Below are positions 1-9,982 of a stretch of 64,000 bases of DNA, piece after piece. Position numbers and translations under genes: made by a program. This stretch comes from Microcoleus sp. CAWBG506. Its GTDB lineage: Bacteria; Cyanobacteriota; Cyanobacteriia; Cyanobacteriales; Microcoleaceae. The stretch lies in the NCBI GenBank assembly GCA_020883125.1, contig JAHREW010000024.1:1-64000 (forward strand), written 5' to 3'. Under the pieces are notes generated by a model. It was not told the origin of the DNA. It saw only the letters and a list, made by a program, of their open reading frames with translations, and did no database searches. Within the stretch, counting starts at the first letter, position 1. Each line of letters starts with the position of its first letter.

Positions 1-195
1 GCTGACTAATGACTGCTGACTAATGACTGCTGACTAATGACTGCTGACTAATGACTGCTGACTAATGACTGCTGACTAATGACTGCTGACTAATGACTGC
101 TGACTAATGACTGCTGACTAATGACTGCTGACTAATGACTAATGACTAATGACTGCTGACTAATGACTAATGACTAATGACTAATAACTAATAAC
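1..195. repeat. tandem heptamer/14-mer array (GACTAAT type)
   Basis: About ten head-to-tail copies of the 14-mer gctgactaatgact are followed by shorter gactaat heptamers that run almost to the start codon of the next gene. The same heptamer, in the opposite orientation (attagtc), forms an array near 17433-17640, and a degenerate version lies at 6835-6920. No gene is visible here. The array forms the 5' leader region of the RbgA gene. Confidence 0.9.
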
Positions 196-197
196 TC

Positions 198-1052
198 ATG
201 AAAATTCACTGGTATCCCGGTCACATTGCCAAAGCTGAACGGGCATTAAAAGAACAACTAAAGCGAGTAGATGTGGTGCTCGAAGTCCGAGATGCCCGCA
301 TTCCTTTGGCTACTCACCATCCCCAAATGCTGAATTGGGTGGGCAGTAAAGCACGCATCTTAGTTATTAATCGGATGGATATGATTTCGCCTCGGTTGCG
401 AGAGGAATGGGAAAACTGGTTTGAAGCAAGGGGGGAGTCGGTTTATTTTACTAATGCCGAACATGGACACGGCATAAATGCTTTGGCGGATGCTGTACAG
501 AATGCTGGGGTGCAATTGAATCAAAGAAGATTCGATCGCGGTATGCTTCCTCGTCCTGTCCGAGCGGTGGTGATTGGCTTTCCCAATGTGGGAAAATCTG
601 CTTTAATTAACAGGCTGTTGGGACGCAAAGTGGTAGATAGTGCGCGCAGGGCTGGAGTAACTCGATCGCTCCGATGGGTTCGCATTTCTGACCAAATTGA
701 GTTGTTAGATACCCCCGGAGTGATTCCCACCCGCATTAACAATCAAGATAATGCTCTAAAGTTAGCTATTTGTGAAGATATTGGCGAAGCAGCTTACGAC
801 AATCAGGTAGTAGCAGCGGCGATGGTCGATTTGCTCCTGGGGCTGGAAGCTACTGATGATACTTTGATATCAGTATCTGGTTTCAAATCCAGATATAAAT
901 TAGATGCTTTATCTACTAATGGTGAAAATTATTTACACGAGGTAGCTAAGGAAAGACATCAAGGAGATGTGGAACGAATGGCGCGGCAAATGTTGAATGA
1001 TTTTAGAACTGGTGTTTTGGGTCAGCTTCCTTTGGAGTTACCGCCGATTTGA
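198..1052 (+). CDS. ylqF: ribosome biogenesis GTPase RbgA/YlqF
   Basis: A 284-residue circularly permuted GTPase, the usual length for YlqF/RbgA, which acts late in 50S subunit assembly. The motif order seen is G4 first (NRMD, residues 58-61), then the P-loop GFPNVGKS (127-134), the G2 region around GVTRS (153-157) and G3 DTPG (171-174). This G4-G1-G2-G3 order is diagnostic of the permuted family. The N-terminal HWYPGH motif is typical of RbgA. The ATG lies directly after the tandem heptamer array with no clear ribosome-binding site, so the array makes up the whole visible leader. The cellular role comes from family knowledge. Confidence 0.93.
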   Translation: MKIHWYPGHIAKAERALKEQLKRVDVVLEVRDARIPLATHHPQMLNWVGSKARILVINRMDMISPRLREEWENWFEARGESVYFTNAEHGHGINALADAVQNAGVQLNQRRFDRGMLPRPVRAVVIGFPNVGKSALINRLLGRKVVDSARRAGVTRSLRWVRISDQIELLDTPGVIPTRINNQDNALKLAICEDIGEAAYDNQVVAAAMVDLLLGLEATDDTLISVSGFKSRYKLDALSTNGENYLHEVAKERHQGDVERMARQMLNDFRTGVLGQLPLELPPI

Positions 1053-1061
1053 GCTAGCCGT

Positions 1062-1871
1062 TTAAAATTCCAAATCCACACTTGACTTGAGGCTGATGAT
1101 TTTCACTTCATCTCCTATGTGTAGTATTTTTCCTGATAAGCGATCGGGCGATCGCGTGTTAATGTTGAGTTGGGACAAGTGGCTTAAAGGCGATCGTCTT
1201 GCGGAATCAGCTATTGTTTTATGCCGCTTGGCTGTGAATACATTTTGAAAATTTGGATAAACTTCTTCCCTAAAATAATGGCGCGACGATAGGATAGAAC
1301 GTTGGCTGGGATTAAGAGCTTCAAATGTGATTGTTCCTATTTGCAACCGAACAATTTCTTCATTGGCTGTAAACAGTTGGTCTTCCCAAAAGGGCGGCAC
1401 ATCTCCAATTTCAATATTAGCTCGTAAGTGCTGTCGCATTTCATTAACACAAACTCTGGGAAACCAAGATGCAATTTCTGCAATTGTTTCGGTACTGATG
1501 ATGGTTGGTCCCGGTGCTGCGGGATTTTCGGGAAAGCCGGTTAGCAAGTTCTCCACTAACTTGACACGGAAACCGAAGTAGCTAGTCAACCAAGATTGTA
1601 TTCTGGTGCGTTCTCGATCGATGTGAAAAAATATTTCTTGTTCAGTGCCTTGAATTTTCAGACCGACGATGTTATTGCTGATATTAAAGGATAAACGTAG
1701 AAAACAAGCTCCGTTGTGGCGCTGGCAGTTCACAAATTCACCTTGCTCGTCATAGATAGCAAAGGAGCGATCGCCCTTTAAAGCACCACTAGCAAGAATA
1801 GTCGCTTGACTGACAGCTATGCCGTCTAGGGATTTGATTGGATAGATATGAATACTGGCAACGTAAGCCAT
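1062..1871 (-). CDS. MOSC domain-containing protein
   Basis: A 269-residue protein with an N-terminal MOSC_N beta-barrel (IYPIKSLDG near residues 10-17, then the GDRSFAIYD strand) and a C-terminal MOSC domain (NPSQRSILSSR through the GDEVKI barrel strand). MOSC proteins relate to the molybdenum cofactor sulfurase C-terminus and to YcbX/YiiM-type molybdoenzymes that reduce N-hydroxylated compounds. A molybdenum-linked or sulfur-carrier role is inferred from the family. The usual conserved cysteine is not obvious in the C-terminal part, so activity is uncertain. It converges on the RbgA gene with 9 bases between them. Confidence 0.75.
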   Translation of the reverse strand: MAYVASIHIYPIKSLDGIAVSQATILASGALKGDRSFAIYDEQGEFVNCQRHNGACFLRLSFNISNNIVGLKIQGTEQEIFFHIDRERTRIQSWLTSYFGFRVKLVENLLTGFPENPAAPGPTIISTETIAEIASWFPRVCVNEMRQHLRANIEIGDVPPFWEDQLFTANEEIVRLQIGTITFEALNPSQRSILSSRHYFREEVYPNFQNVFTAKRHKTIADSARRSPLSHLSQLNINTRSPDRLSGKILHIGDEVKIISLKSSVDLEF

Positions 1872-2069
1872 TTCGATTTATTGAGCAAAATTATTGTTAA
1901 TCTCTAATTATAGCTTTTATTTGGTATTAAGCTGGGAAGAATTTATAATTATTCATCATTTTTTTAAATTAGTCAGAGATGGCTTGTAAAGAAACAATAA
2001 AAAAATTAGTCAAAATTTATTGTACATATTATGCTCAAAATGTTTAACACTTAAAGAGAGTTATCAATA

Positions 2070-2786
2070 ATGATGGAACCAAAAAAAACAGGCGGGATGT
2101 CGAGGCGGAATGCCATGTTGATGGCTGGTGCAGGGGCGCTGGTGGCAGCCATTGCACCAGGAGTCTTAAAAGTGGAAGCGGCGAATGCTAACACAGAGGC
2201 AAGCCCAAACATCACTTCTGACGCCGCACTCCAGAAATTGATGGATGGGAATCGGCGCTACATTCAACAAAAACGGACATTTCCCGACCAAGGCCGATCG
2301 CGCATTGTAGAAGTAGCAAAGGGTCAACATCCGTTTGCGATCGTTCTTTGCTGTTCCGATTCGCGGGTGGTTCCTGAAATTCTTTTTGACCAAGGATTGG
2401 GGGATTTATTTGATATCCGAGTAGCTGGAAATGTCCTAGACGATGCGATTATCGGTACCATGGAATATGGTGTCGCAGAATTGGGTACTCCCTTGGTAAT
2501 CATCCTGGGTCACGAACGCTGCGGTGCTGTCAAAGCAGCTTTAGACGGCCAACCAGTTCCCGGTAAAATTGGCAGTTTGGTGGCGGCGATTAAACCGGCG
2601 GTTGATTCGATCAAAGGTCAACCGGGGGATGCCTGGGATAACGCAGTCAAAGCTAATGTGAAAATGAACGTAAATAAGTTAAAACAATCATCACCAATTA
2701 TAGCTGAAGCAGTTAAAGCAGGCAAACTTAAAGTTGTTGGGGGACGCTATGATTTGGATACTGGTACGGTAGAGATGGTTGGTTGA
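2070..2786 (+). CDS. exported beta-type carbonic anhydrase
   Basis: A 238-residue beta-class carbonic anhydrase, which interconverts CO2 and bicarbonate. Zinc-ligand motifs are C95-x-D97-x-R99 (in CCSDSRV) and H148-x-x-C151 (in HERCGA). The N-terminus reads MSRRNAMLMAGAGALVAA, a twin-arginine-like signal followed by a hydrophobic stretch and an ANA-type cleavage region near residue 40, so a periplasmic or thylakoid-lumen location is predicted. This resembles the exported EcaB-type enzymes known in cyanobacteria. The start follows an AAAGAGAG purine-rich site. The stop codon overlaps the probable 8-9 bp target duplication of the mobile repeat that follows. Confidence 0.9.
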   Translation: MMEPKKTGGMSRRNAMLMAGAGALVAAIAPGVLKVEAANANTEASPNITSDAALQKLMDGNRRYIQQKRTFPDQGRSRIVEVAKGQHPFAIVLCCSDSRVVPEILFDQGLGDLFDIRVAGNVLDDAIIGTMEYGVAELGTPLVIILGHERCGAVKAALDGQPVPGKIGSLVAAIKPAVDSIKGQPGDAWDNAVKANVKMNVNKLKQSSPIIAEAVKAGKLKVVGGRYDLDTGTVEMVG

Positions 2787-2920
2787 TTTTGGGAGCATCC
2801 CAATTTTGCAGGGGCCAAGCATGACCGCAGATAATTTATGAGTTAAAAGCAGAGATTTACGGAGGTCATGCTTCGCCCCTACGGATATATTTGCAAAAAT
2901 GGGATGATCCCTTGATTTTG
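2779..2920. mobile_element. palindromic MITE-like repeat, family 1, solo copy
   Basis: A roughly 120-bp element starting with gggagcatccc and ending with gggatgatccc. Its body is an inverted repeat around AAGCATGACC/GGTCATGCTT flanked by GGGGC/GCCCC. A second copy, in the opposite orientation, lies at 56591-56838. The octamer ttgatttt occurs just before the left end and just after the right end, consistent with a target-site duplication. No coding capacity is seen. The remainder of the 2787-3037 gap holds a hairpin at 2953-2973 (arms gaacaggca). Confidence 0.75.
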
Positions 2921-3037
2921 TTGATAGTATCTGACATTTTGACTATTTTTATGAACAGGCAAGATGCCTGTTCCACGAATAGGGAATTTGATTGTGGGGT
3001 GGGCCGGAGAGCCCGCCCATGAAAGGCATCATCTCAG

Positions 3038-4234
3038 TTAGATTAACCCCATCTCTTGCAGTCCTTGGCGCAGGCGTTGTGCTTCAAAAGGACGGCGCTG
3101 TTCGTGAAGGGCGATCGCCCTTTTGAATTCTGCTAAACTCTCAGGCATTTTACCAATTTTCAGCAAAGCTACGGCTAAATTTTGATGAGCTTCGGCGTGT
3201 TCGGGATCGATTTTAATCGCTTGTCGATAATAGGCGATCGCATCTGCCAAATTCCCCGCTGCTTTCAGCGTTAGTCCTAAATTGTAGTGACCAGTGGCAA
3301 AAGTGGGGTCAATTTTCAAAGCAGCTTTGTAAGCCATTTGGGCACTGGTCAAATCTCCTTCATCTTTGAGCAAATTTCCCAAATTATTGTAAGCACCTAA
3401 TTTGATTGCCGGAAAAACATTTGTATTAATTGCTGCTTGATAGTGTTCCTTTGCTTTCACAAATTGCTGCTGTTGGCGGTAAGCAATTCCCAAATGATAG
3501 TTGAGTTCGTAAACAATAGAATCATCAATGGCGACGGCTGTCAAGCCCTTAGTTAATAAATCTATTCCGCGCTGAATTTGTCCGCTTTCTACATATAAAG
3601 CGCCTAATTTACTACAAGCATAGGCATCGTTTGGATAATAGGTGATATATCGTTCCATCGCAGCTTGAGCTTTTTGGAATTTGTTTTTAGTGGCGATCGC
3701 ATCTTGTTGATAACCAGAGTGCAAAATCGCTACATCCGCCAAAGCAACTATTTTCCAGTCCGGTTCCCTCTGCAAAATCTCCGCCACGCTATCGTCTACC
3801 ATAGCGTGATAAGGTCGAGAAAAGCGGATGTCATGGCGATGGCGAAACAACCGCGACACGAGAGAATAGGGAGATTGAGAAGCACCGATTTCTTGACGGA
3901 TGAGATTGATTACTAAAGTGCGATCGCCCTGAATTCCCTGCTTAATGTGAGGTACAATCTCCGGTACCAGCACTTCATCGGCATCCAACACTAAAATCCA
4001 GTCACCCGTGGCGTACTTGAGACACTCATTGCGGGCGGCTGCGAAGTCATCGCGCCATTCAAAGTGATAGACTCTCGCCCCGAATTCTCGTGCAATTTCA
4101 CAAGTGCGATCGCCCGAACCGGTATCGAGCACCACCATTTCGTCAACAACATCCTTAGCACTAGCCAAAGTCCGCGGCAGTGTTGCTTCTTCATTCTTGA
4201 CAATCATGCACAAACTTAGATCCATCGGGCGCAA
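3038..4234 (-). CDS. family 2 glycosyltransferase with C-terminal TPR repeats
   Basis: A 398-residue protein. Residues 5-110 form a GT2 (GT-A fold) domain: LSLCMIVKNEE at the N-terminus, a VVLDTGSGDRT loop, and the DXD metal and nucleotide-sugar motif at D84-A-D86 (LDADE). From about residue 195 to 380 there are several tetratricopeptide repeats (for example AYNNLGNLLKDEG and GHYNLGLTLKAAG). The GT2-TPR fusion is common in cyanobacteria. The acceptor is unknown and may be a protein or surface glycan. There is no signal peptide. M4 is an alternative start. Confidence 0.85.
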   Translation of the reverse strand: MRPMDLSLCMIVKNEEATLPRTLASAKDVVDEMVVLDTGSGDRTCEIAREFGARVYHFEWRDDFAAARNECLKYATGDWILVLDADEVLVPEIVPHIKQGIQGDRTLVINLIRQEIGASQSPYSLVSRLFRHRHDIRFSRPYHAMVDDSVAEILQREPDWKIVALADVAILHSGYQQDAIATKNKFQKAQAAMERYITYYPNDAYACSKLGALYVESGQIQRGIDLLTKGLTAVAIDDSIVYELNYHLGIAYRQQQQFVKAKEHYQAAINTNVFPAIKLGAYNNLGNLLKDEGDLTSAQMAYKAALKIDPTFATGHYNLGLTLKAAGNLADAIAYYRQAIKIDPEHAEAHQNLAVALLKIGKMPESLAEFKRAIALHEQRRPFEAQRLRQGLQEMGLI

Positions 4235-4539
4235 ACTTTCCTTGTTGCAAATAATTTATGTAATTTTATTGAGCAGTAAAAAACCAAAAGTTAAAGCAAA
4301 AATTGTCCTTTTTCCCTTTAGCCTTCAGCGCAGCTACTTTCTAGCTTTTACCTTTCTTCACTAAAAAGGTGTGGTTAACTCTTTTGACATACTAAGGGAC
4401 ATCAAACTTTTAACTCTTCCTGATAAATCCTACCACTTTTAGGTTCCTCCCTACGGTAGAGACAATCAATGAATATCTGTTGTTATTCTAAGAACATAAG
4501 ACAAGGGACGAAAAAGTTTAGGATTCTGGAGAAAAAGAA
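4235..4539. other. intergenic region without a gene
   Basis: A 305-base gap between the divergent glycosyltransferase and GlsB-type genes. I see no repeat or RNA. It presumably carries both promoters. The tctggagaaaaag stretch just before 4540 is the ribosome-binding site of the following gene. Confidence 0.6.
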
Positions 4540-4809
4540 ATGGGCATTATTGCTTGGATTGTTTTAGGACTCATTGCCGGCGCGATCGCTAAAGCTATTT
4601 ATCCCGGACAACAAGGCGGTGGTTTCCTCGCTACAACAGGTTTAGGAATTGTGGGAGCGCTAGTGGGAGGTTATTTAGGTCAAGTCTTTGTCGGGACTAG
4701 CGCGGGAGCTTCCTTCGGTGCATTGACCCTACCTAGCATTGCTTTCGCCGTCGTCGGTGCGATCGTTGTACTTTTCATCTGGGGATTATTAACTCAGCGT
4801 GCCGTGTAA
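4540..4809 (+). CDS. GlsB/YeaQ/YmgE family small membrane protein
   Basis: An 89-residue, three-helix membrane protein of the transglycosylase-associated (GlsB/YeaQ/YmgE) family: MGIIAWIVLGLIAGAIAK, a central Gly-rich GLGIVGALVGGYLG helix and a C-terminal AVVGAIVVLFIWGLL helix. The family is linked to general stress responses, and its molecular function is not established. A GGAG ribosome-binding site lies about 9 bases upstream of the ATG. The gene is single and is followed by a strong terminator. Confidence 0.9.
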   Translation: MGIIAWIVLGLIAGAIAKAIYPGQQGGGFLATTGLGIVGALVGGYLGQVFVGTSAGASFGALTLPSIAFAVVGAIVVLFIWGLLTQRAV

Positions 4810-4841
4810 TAAATATTGTGAATTCCGAGTCGATGATTTGA

Positions 4842-4877
4842 ACAATCCTCCAGGAGAATACTGGAGGATTGTTGTTT
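4842..4877 (+). terminator. Rho-independent terminator after the GlsB-type gene
   Basis: A perfect 12-bp stem (acaatcctccag with ctggaggattgt) around a 7-base loop, followed by a T-rich stretch, 32 bases after the stop codon. Confidence 0.88.
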
Positions 4878-4954
4878 GAATAATAATTTACAACTAATAT
4901 CAATTTGACGCTGATAATGCCATAATTCTCAATGCCTTAGCCGCTATATTTCTC

Positions 4955-5006
4955 TAGGGCGGGCACGGGGGCACCGCCCCTACATAATCAGCACCGCCCC
5001 TACATA
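4955..5006. repeat. GC-rich dispersed repeat (GGGCGG...CACCGCCCC type)
   Basis: The segment gggcgggcacgggggcaccg followed by cccctacataatca. The last part is directly repeated once (gcaccgcccctacataatca twice). A close relative lies inside gcvP at 35330-35382 and a shorter one inside a membrane-protein gene at 44186-44209. It is located just after the sppA stop codon. Confidence 0.8.
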
Positions 5007-5007
5007 A

Positions 5008-6828
5008 TCAATCTATCCGCCAATTGAAAGGCAAGCGAACATAAACTCCTTGGGGATCATTCATTGACTTCACCACAGCTAATTCCTCTTGCATTTTCTT
5101 AACCTCTGCCGTCAGCGGGTCTAGTTTGACTGCTGTTTTAGAAGCGCGTACACCTGAAAGTTTTTCCAAAATGCGCTCCTCTAAACTGCGACGTTTCGGA
5201 TACTCTTCCAATTGCCAATCATTGCCTAGTTTAGCTTGTTTGACGGCTTCTTTGATAGCATCTTCAAGACCCCCAATGCGATCGACTAAACCCAACTCCT
5301 TAGCGGCCGCACCAGACCAAACTCTGCCTTGAGCAATCTCTTGTACCTTGTCTTTGGGCAGTTTACGGGAGTCGGCAACTTTAGTAATAAAGCGATCGTA
5401 AATGCGATCGACTACCTTCTGAATATTCGCCAATTCTTGAGGATTCTTCGGGCGAGAAATCGTGTTAGTATCAGCAAAGCGGCCTGTTTTGACGACATCC
5501 CAAGTTACGCCGTTGTTGGTAGCTAATTTTTCGACGTTGGGTAGCATTCCAAAAACGCCGATCGAACCAGTAATCGTATTAGATTCCGCAAAAATCTGGC
5601 TGGATCCCATGGAAATCCAATAGCCACCGGAAGCTGCTAAATTACCCATGGAAACGATGGTGGGTTTTTTCTTAGCAGTGAGTACCACTTCCCGTCCGAT
5701 GACTTCAGATGCCGTGACACTTCCTCCGGGACTGTTGACGCGCAAAACTACGGCTTTTACATCGTTATCTTCTCGGATTTTACGCAATTCTTGAGCGATG
5801 CGATCGCCTCCTACTTGATTCACGCCCCCTTCGCCGTCTACGATTTCTCCCTCGGCATAAAGTACAGCCACTTGCTTGTTATTATCAGCGCGATTCGAGT
5901 TTTTATTTTCAGCAATTTTGGCGTAACTTTTCAGACTAATTTGTTTGAAAGATTTGTCTTCTGTATCAGTTCCGGTTAGTTTCTTAAGTTCGGTGACAAT
6001 TTCGTCAAAGTATACAACTTTATCAACTAACTTGCTGTTGAGAGCTTCCTCAGCCATCAAGGTTCCACCATTATCGGCGATCGCCTGCAATTGCGGCACA
6101 GTCAATTTGCGATTTGGCCCGACAGTTGTGAGATATTCACCCCAAATATCTCCCAACAACTTTTGAGTTTGCTGGCGATTTTCGGGGCTCATTTTTTTCA
6201 GCAAAAATGGTTCGACTGCGGACTTATATTTGCCGACGCGAGTAACTTGCACTCCCACTCCATATTTTTCTAAAGCGCCCGCAAAAAACATCGTCTGACT
6301 GCTAAAACCGTTGATTTCCACAGAACCAAAGGGATTGATAGCAATGGTATTTGCCACTGAACCGAGGTAATATTCTCGCTCATTCCAATCCATTTCATAA
6401 GCAAAAATTGGTTTTTTGGCATCTCGAAAACGCTGCAATGCCGATCGCACTTCTTTGAGATTAGCAAACCCACTGCCGCCGGAACCAGAATTACCTTCGA
6501 GATAAATACCAACTATTTTCGGATCTTTTTTCGCAGATTCGATCGCATCTAAAACAGTACGCAGCGTCACAGTATCCGAACCATCCTCAGAAAGCACTTC
6601 TTCAATGGCAGCCCCGGTACTGCGGCTGGGTTTGCTGTCAGTAATATTGAGAGAAAGATCTAATACTAATACAGATTTATCTTTAACTTGCGGGCCTGCG
6701 TCTTTAGAAGAAGAGGCAGCCACAGCAATTAGCACTACCAGTCCTCCCAATCCTAGGGTACCCAGCATTGCCAGTCCTAGGAGGCTTCCTAGAAAACTGG
6801 CAAAGGTATATTTTAGGAAATCTTTCAT
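5008..6828 (-). CDS. sppA: signal peptide peptidase SppA, long (67K) form
   Basis: A 606-residue membrane-bound serine protease of the SppA/protease IV family. There is one N-terminal transmembrane segment (about residues 9-38) and two ClpP-like domains. The catalytic lysine lies in the first domain (K202 in KYKSAVEP) and the nucleophile in the second (S400 in NLAASGGYW), the arrangement known from E. coli SppA. It degrades signal peptides after cleavage. Cyanobacterial SppA has been linked to light acclimation, which is family knowledge. A second, short SppA is encoded at 16595-17413. Confidence 0.93.
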   Translation of the reverse strand: MKDFLKYTFASFLGSLLGLAMLGTLGLGGLVVLIAVAASSSKDAGPQVKDKSVLVLDLSLNITDSKPSRSTGAAIEEVLSEDGSDTVTLRTVLDAIESAKKDPKIVGIYLEGNSGSGGSGFANLKEVRSALQRFRDAKKPIFAYEMDWNEREYYLGSVANTIAINPFGSVEINGFSSQTMFFAGALEKYGVGVQVTRVGKYKSAVEPFLLKKMSPENRQQTQKLLGDIWGEYLTTVGPNRKLTVPQLQAIADNGGTLMAEEALNSKLVDKVVYFDEIVTELKKLTGTDTEDKSFKQISLKSYAKIAENKNSNRADNNKQVAVLYAEGEIVDGEGGVNQVGGDRIAQELRKIREDNDVKAVVLRVNSPGGSVTASEVIGREVVLTAKKKPTIVSMGNLAASGGYWISMGSSQIFAESNTITGSIGVFGMLPNVEKLATNNGVTWDVVKTGRFADTNTISRPKNPQELANIQKVVDRIYDRFITKVADSRKLPKDKVQEIAQGRVWSGAAAKELGLVDRIGGLEDAIKEAVKQAKLGNDWQLEEYPKRRSLEERILEKLSGVRASKTAVKLDPLTAEVKKMQEELAVVKSMNDPQGVYVRLPFNWRID

Positions 6829-6834
6829 TTAACT

Positions 6835-6920
6835 AATGGGTAATTGAGCATTAGACCTTGGTTATTAGTTATTGTATTGGTAGTAACTAACAACTAATAA
6901 ATAACCAATAACCAATAACA
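6835..6920. repeat. degenerate ATTAGT/AACTAAT-type repeat
   Basis: Between sppA and fni the sequence consists of taactaa, gttattag and aataaccaat words that form imperfect inverted repeats. It resembles the heptamer arrays at 1-195 and 17433-17640. No gene is visible. Confidence 0.6.
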
Positions 6921-6925
6921 TCCTT

Positions 6926-7987
6926 CTATCTTAACCTTTCCAAAACTCCAGAATGTTGTAACTCATCAAGGTTAGCGCAGCCGGTACAGAACATCACTGT
7001 GGCAATCTCTGCAATTAAAACCTCAACCAAAAGCTCTAAAGCTGATTCCGATTCCGCTGCTGCTTGCAAAAACGGCCTCGCCAGTCCCGCCATATCCGCA
7101 CCTAGGGCGATGGCCTTGGCTGCATCCAAACCATGCTGCAAGCCTCCAGAAGCAATCAGAGGAACATCAGGCGCCTGGGCGCGGGTACTGACAATGCACT
7201 CGGCTGTCGGTATTCCCCAGTCAGCAAAGGTTGCGCCCAATCGGCGCTGCTTACCATCACGGGCACGCTCTCCTTCTATTTTCGCCCAAGAAGTGCCTCC
7301 AGCTCCAGCAATGTCGATCGCACTCACCCCTGCTGCGAGCAATTTTGTTGCCATGTTTCCTGAAATGCCATTACCAACCTCTTTAGCAATTACAGGTACT
7401 GGCAATTTTTCGCACAATTTGGCAATTTTATCAAGGAGTCCTTTAAAGTTAGTATCACCTTCAGTTTGAACACACTCTTGCAGAGGATTGAGGTGCAAAA
7501 TTAGAGCATCTGCTTCCAGAATATCGACAATTTTTTGACACTGTTCCAAACCATAATTATAGTTTAACTGAACTGCACCGATGTTAGCAAATAACAAAAT
7601 ATCAGGAGCGCGGCGGCGGACGGCAAAGGTATCAGCGAGTTGAGGATTTTCGACGGCGATGCGCTGGGAACCGACACCCATAGCAATTTTGTATTTTTGA
7701 GCGACATCTGCGAGGCGATAATTGATAGTCTGGGCTAATTCAGTGCCACCTGTCATGGAGGAAATTAGCAGAGGTGCAGCTAATTTTTTCCCCAGAAATG
7801 TTGAGGTTAAATCGATTTCAGTGCGATCGAGTTCTGGCAAACAGCAGTGAGCAAAACGGTAGCGTTCAAATCCGCTAGTAGTTTCGCGGAATTGTACATC
7901 TTCTTCGATGCAGAGCCGGAGGTGGTCTGCTTTACGGGTTTCAATGGGCGAGGGCGGCGTTAGGGACAGGTTCACAGGGGAGTTCAC
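6926..7987 (-). CDS. fni: isopentenyl-diphosphate delta-isomerase, type 2 (FMN)
   Basis: A 353-residue FMN- and NADPH-dependent type 2 IPP isomerase, which interconverts IPP and DMAPP for carotenoid, phytol and quinone synthesis. Features seen: RKADHLRLC near the N-terminus, [10 protein letters not shown] (FMN loop), [15 protein letters not shown], the KEVGNGIS segment, [10 protein letters not shown] and the C-terminal GGLQHG phosphate site. Length fits the family (about 350). The start is a GTG in a region rich in short repeats, so the exact N-terminus is uncertain by a few codons. Confidence 0.94.
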   Translation of the reverse strand: MNSPVNLSLTPPSPIETRKADHLRLCIEEDVQFRETTSGFERYRFAHCCLPELDRTEIDLTSTFLGKKLAAPLLISSMTGGTELAQTINYRLADVAQKYKIAMGVGSQRIAVENPQLADTFAVRRRAPDILLFANIGAVQLNYNYGLEQCQKIVDILEADALILHLNPLQECVQTEGDTNFKGLLDKIAKLCEKLPVPVIAKEVGNGISGNMATKLLAAGVSAIDIAGAGGTSWAKIEGERARDGKQRRLGATFADWGIPTAECIVSTRAQAPDVPLIASGGLQHGLDAAKAIALGADMAGLARPFLQAAAESESALELLVEVLIAEIATVMFCTGCANLDELQHSGVLERLR

Positions 7988-8030
7988 AGGGGGAATTTTG
8001 GGGTTAAAGTATCATCTTAATTCTACTCTT

Positions 8031-8720
8031 TTATGGCGATCCTGGAACACTCATTGATACGCCATTATCCGTCGGTTTAAACTTCAATAAAAATGGCACA
8101 GCTTTTTGAACCCAATCTTTGACAGGCGTGTAATTAGCAGCATCTTCTCCGAAACTAATTTCCAGCATATCCGTGTGAATTATCCCCGGATTTAAAGGAA
8201 TCGCCGCCATCCCCCGTGGCAATTCTTGAGCTAAGGCTTTGGTAAGTCCTTCTATAGCCCATTTAGAAGCACAATAGGGAGCCACTTCCGGTGAAGTTGA
8301 CCTGCCCCAACCAGAAGTGAAATTAACCACAATCCCGCTTTTTTGGGCAATCATTGCTGGAACAAAGTGGCGAATCACATTCGCAACACCTTTAATATTA
8401 ACATCAATTATCTGGGAAAACTCTTCACTGCTGACATCCCACAGGGGCGCGAGATGATTGATTACACCTGCATTGTTAATCAGCAAGTCGGGAGGGGAGT
8501 AATGTGCTAGGATTTCGGCTGCCCAATTTTTTACTTGAGCGTCCACTGCCACATCCAAACACGTAAAATTGTGAGGGGTGCTATATTTTTGTTTGAGTTT
8601 TTCCACTGCTTGAGGAGAACGAGCGCAGCCTAAAATAGTATGTCCCAGGTCAATAAATTTTTCAGTCATCGCCAAACCAAGACCGCGACTTACTCCTGTA
8701 ATTAAAATGATTTTTTTCAT
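8031..8720 (-). CDS. SDR family NAD(P)-dependent oxidoreductase
   Basis: A 229-residue classical short-chain dehydrogenase/reductase. The cofactor motif TGVSRGLG is at residues 8-15, NNAG at 82-85, catalytic S136 in NFTSGWG and the Y149-x-x-x-K153 pair in YCASK. The substrate cannot be told from sequence. It is divergently arranged with the formaldehyde-detoxification genes, but a functional link is only suggested by position. Confidence 0.85.
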   Translation of the reverse strand: MKKIILITGVSRGLGLAMTEKFIDLGHTILGCARSPQAVEKLKQKYSTPHNFTCLDVAVDAQVKNWAAEILAHYSPPDLLINNAGVINHLAPLWDVSSEEFSQIIDVNIKGVANVIRHFVPAMIAQKSGIVVNFTSGWGRSTSPEVAPYCASKWAIEGLTKALAQELPRGMAAIPLNPGIIHTDMLEISFGEDAANYTPVKDWVQKAVPFLLKFKPTDNGVSMSVPGSP

Positions 8721-8800
8721 AAATTTGTGGGAATTGCTAGATTAAATAATAGAATACATTGTGCATAGGTAATTGACAATTTTACAGACCGGAATAGATT

Positions 8801-9910
8801 ATGAAAGTAAAAGCAGCCGTTGCTCGTAGCGCGGGGAAACCTTTAACCATTGAAATGGTCGATTTATCAGGTCCAGAAGCCGGAGAAGTCCTGGTGGAAA
8901 TTAAAGCCACCGGGCTTTGCCATACTGACGCTTACACTCTTTCTGGTGCCGATCCTGAAGGTTTGTTTCCGGCTATTTTGGGCCATGAGGGAGCTGGTAT
9001 TGTCGCAGAAGTAGGAGCGGGAGTAACTAGCGTCAAAGTGGGCGATCGAGTAATTCCACTATACATTCCCGAATGTCGCAACTGCGAATATTGTTTGAGC
9101 AACAAAACCAATCTCTGTCAAGCAATTCGAGTCACTCAAGGACAAGGCGTGATGCCCAATGGCACCAGCAGGTTTTCCATAGACGGGGAGAAAATTCATC
9201 ATTACATGGGAACTTCCACCTTTGCCAATTATACAGTATTACCAGAAATTGCGGTAGCAAAAATTCGTGACGACGCTCCCTTTGAGAAAGCTTGTTTAAT
9301 TGGTTGCGGAGTAACAACAGGCATCGGGGCTGTCATCAATACAGCCAAAGTAGAACCAGGCTCTAATGTGGTAGTTTTCGGTTTAGGAGGGGTGGGTTTG
9401 AATATAATTCAAGCCGCTCGGATGGTAGGAGCTAATATGATTGTCGGCGTAGATATAAATGCCGAGAAACGAGCAATGGCAGAAAAATTTGGCATGACTC
9501 ACTTTGTGAATCCCCGCGAAATTGAGGGAGATTTAGTTGCTTATTTGGTAGATTTAACCAAAGGGGGAGCCGACTACAGTTTTGAATGTATAGGTAATAT
9601 CAATGTCATGCGTCAAGCATTAGAATGCTGCCACAAAGGCTGGGGAGTGAGCGTCATTGTCGGCGTAGCAGGAGCAGGCCAAGAAATTAGTACCCGCCCA
9701 TTTCAGTTAGTAACGGGCAGAGTGTGGAAAGGCACAGCTTTTGGCGGAGCAAAAGGCAGAACAGATGTGCCAAAAATTGTGGATTGGTACATGAACGGCA
9801 AAATTGATATTGATAATTTAGTAACCAATGTAATGCCGATCGAAAAAATAAATGAAGCCCTGGATTTAATGAAAAAAGGCGAAGTAATTCGCACAGTTTT
9901 GACCTTTTAA
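8801..9910 (+). CDS. frmA: S-(hydroxymethyl)glutathione dehydrogenase (class III ADH)
   Basis: A 369-residue zinc-dependent class III alcohol dehydrogenase, which oxidises S-hydroxymethylglutathione to S-formylglutathione with NAD(P). Catalytic zinc ligands C40 and H62 are visible ([16 protein letters not shown]), as is the C of IGCGVTTG near residue 168. The structural-zinc lobe is C92, C95, C98 and C106 (ECRNCEYC...LC). The nucleotide-binding GLGGVG motif follows. It is paired with S-formylglutathione hydrolase 133 bases downstream, giving the complete glutathione-dependent formaldehyde pathway. Confidence 0.95.
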   Translation: MKVKAAVARSAGKPLTIEMVDLSGPEAGEVLVEIKATGLCHTDAYTLSGADPEGLFPAILGHEGAGIVAEVGAGVTSVKVGDRVIPLYIPECRNCEYCLSNKTNLCQAIRVTQGQGVMPNGTSRFSIDGEKIHHYMGTSTFANYTVLPEIAVAKIRDDAPFEKACLIGCGVTTGIGAVINTAKVEPGSNVVVFGLGGVGLNIIQAARMVGANMIVGVDINAEKRAMAEKFGMTHFVNPREIEGDLVAYLVDLTKGGADYSFECIGNINVMRQALECCHKGWGVSVIVGVAGAGQEISTRPFQLVTGRVWKGTAFGGAKGRTDVPKIVDWYMNGKIDIDNLVTNVMPIEKINEALDLMKKGEVIRTVLTF

Positions 9911-9982
9911 AAGAAGTCAAAGAGGGCCAGCAATCTTGGCAGAGTCCTTACAAGCAAATCAAACTTCTCAATTATCTCTTCC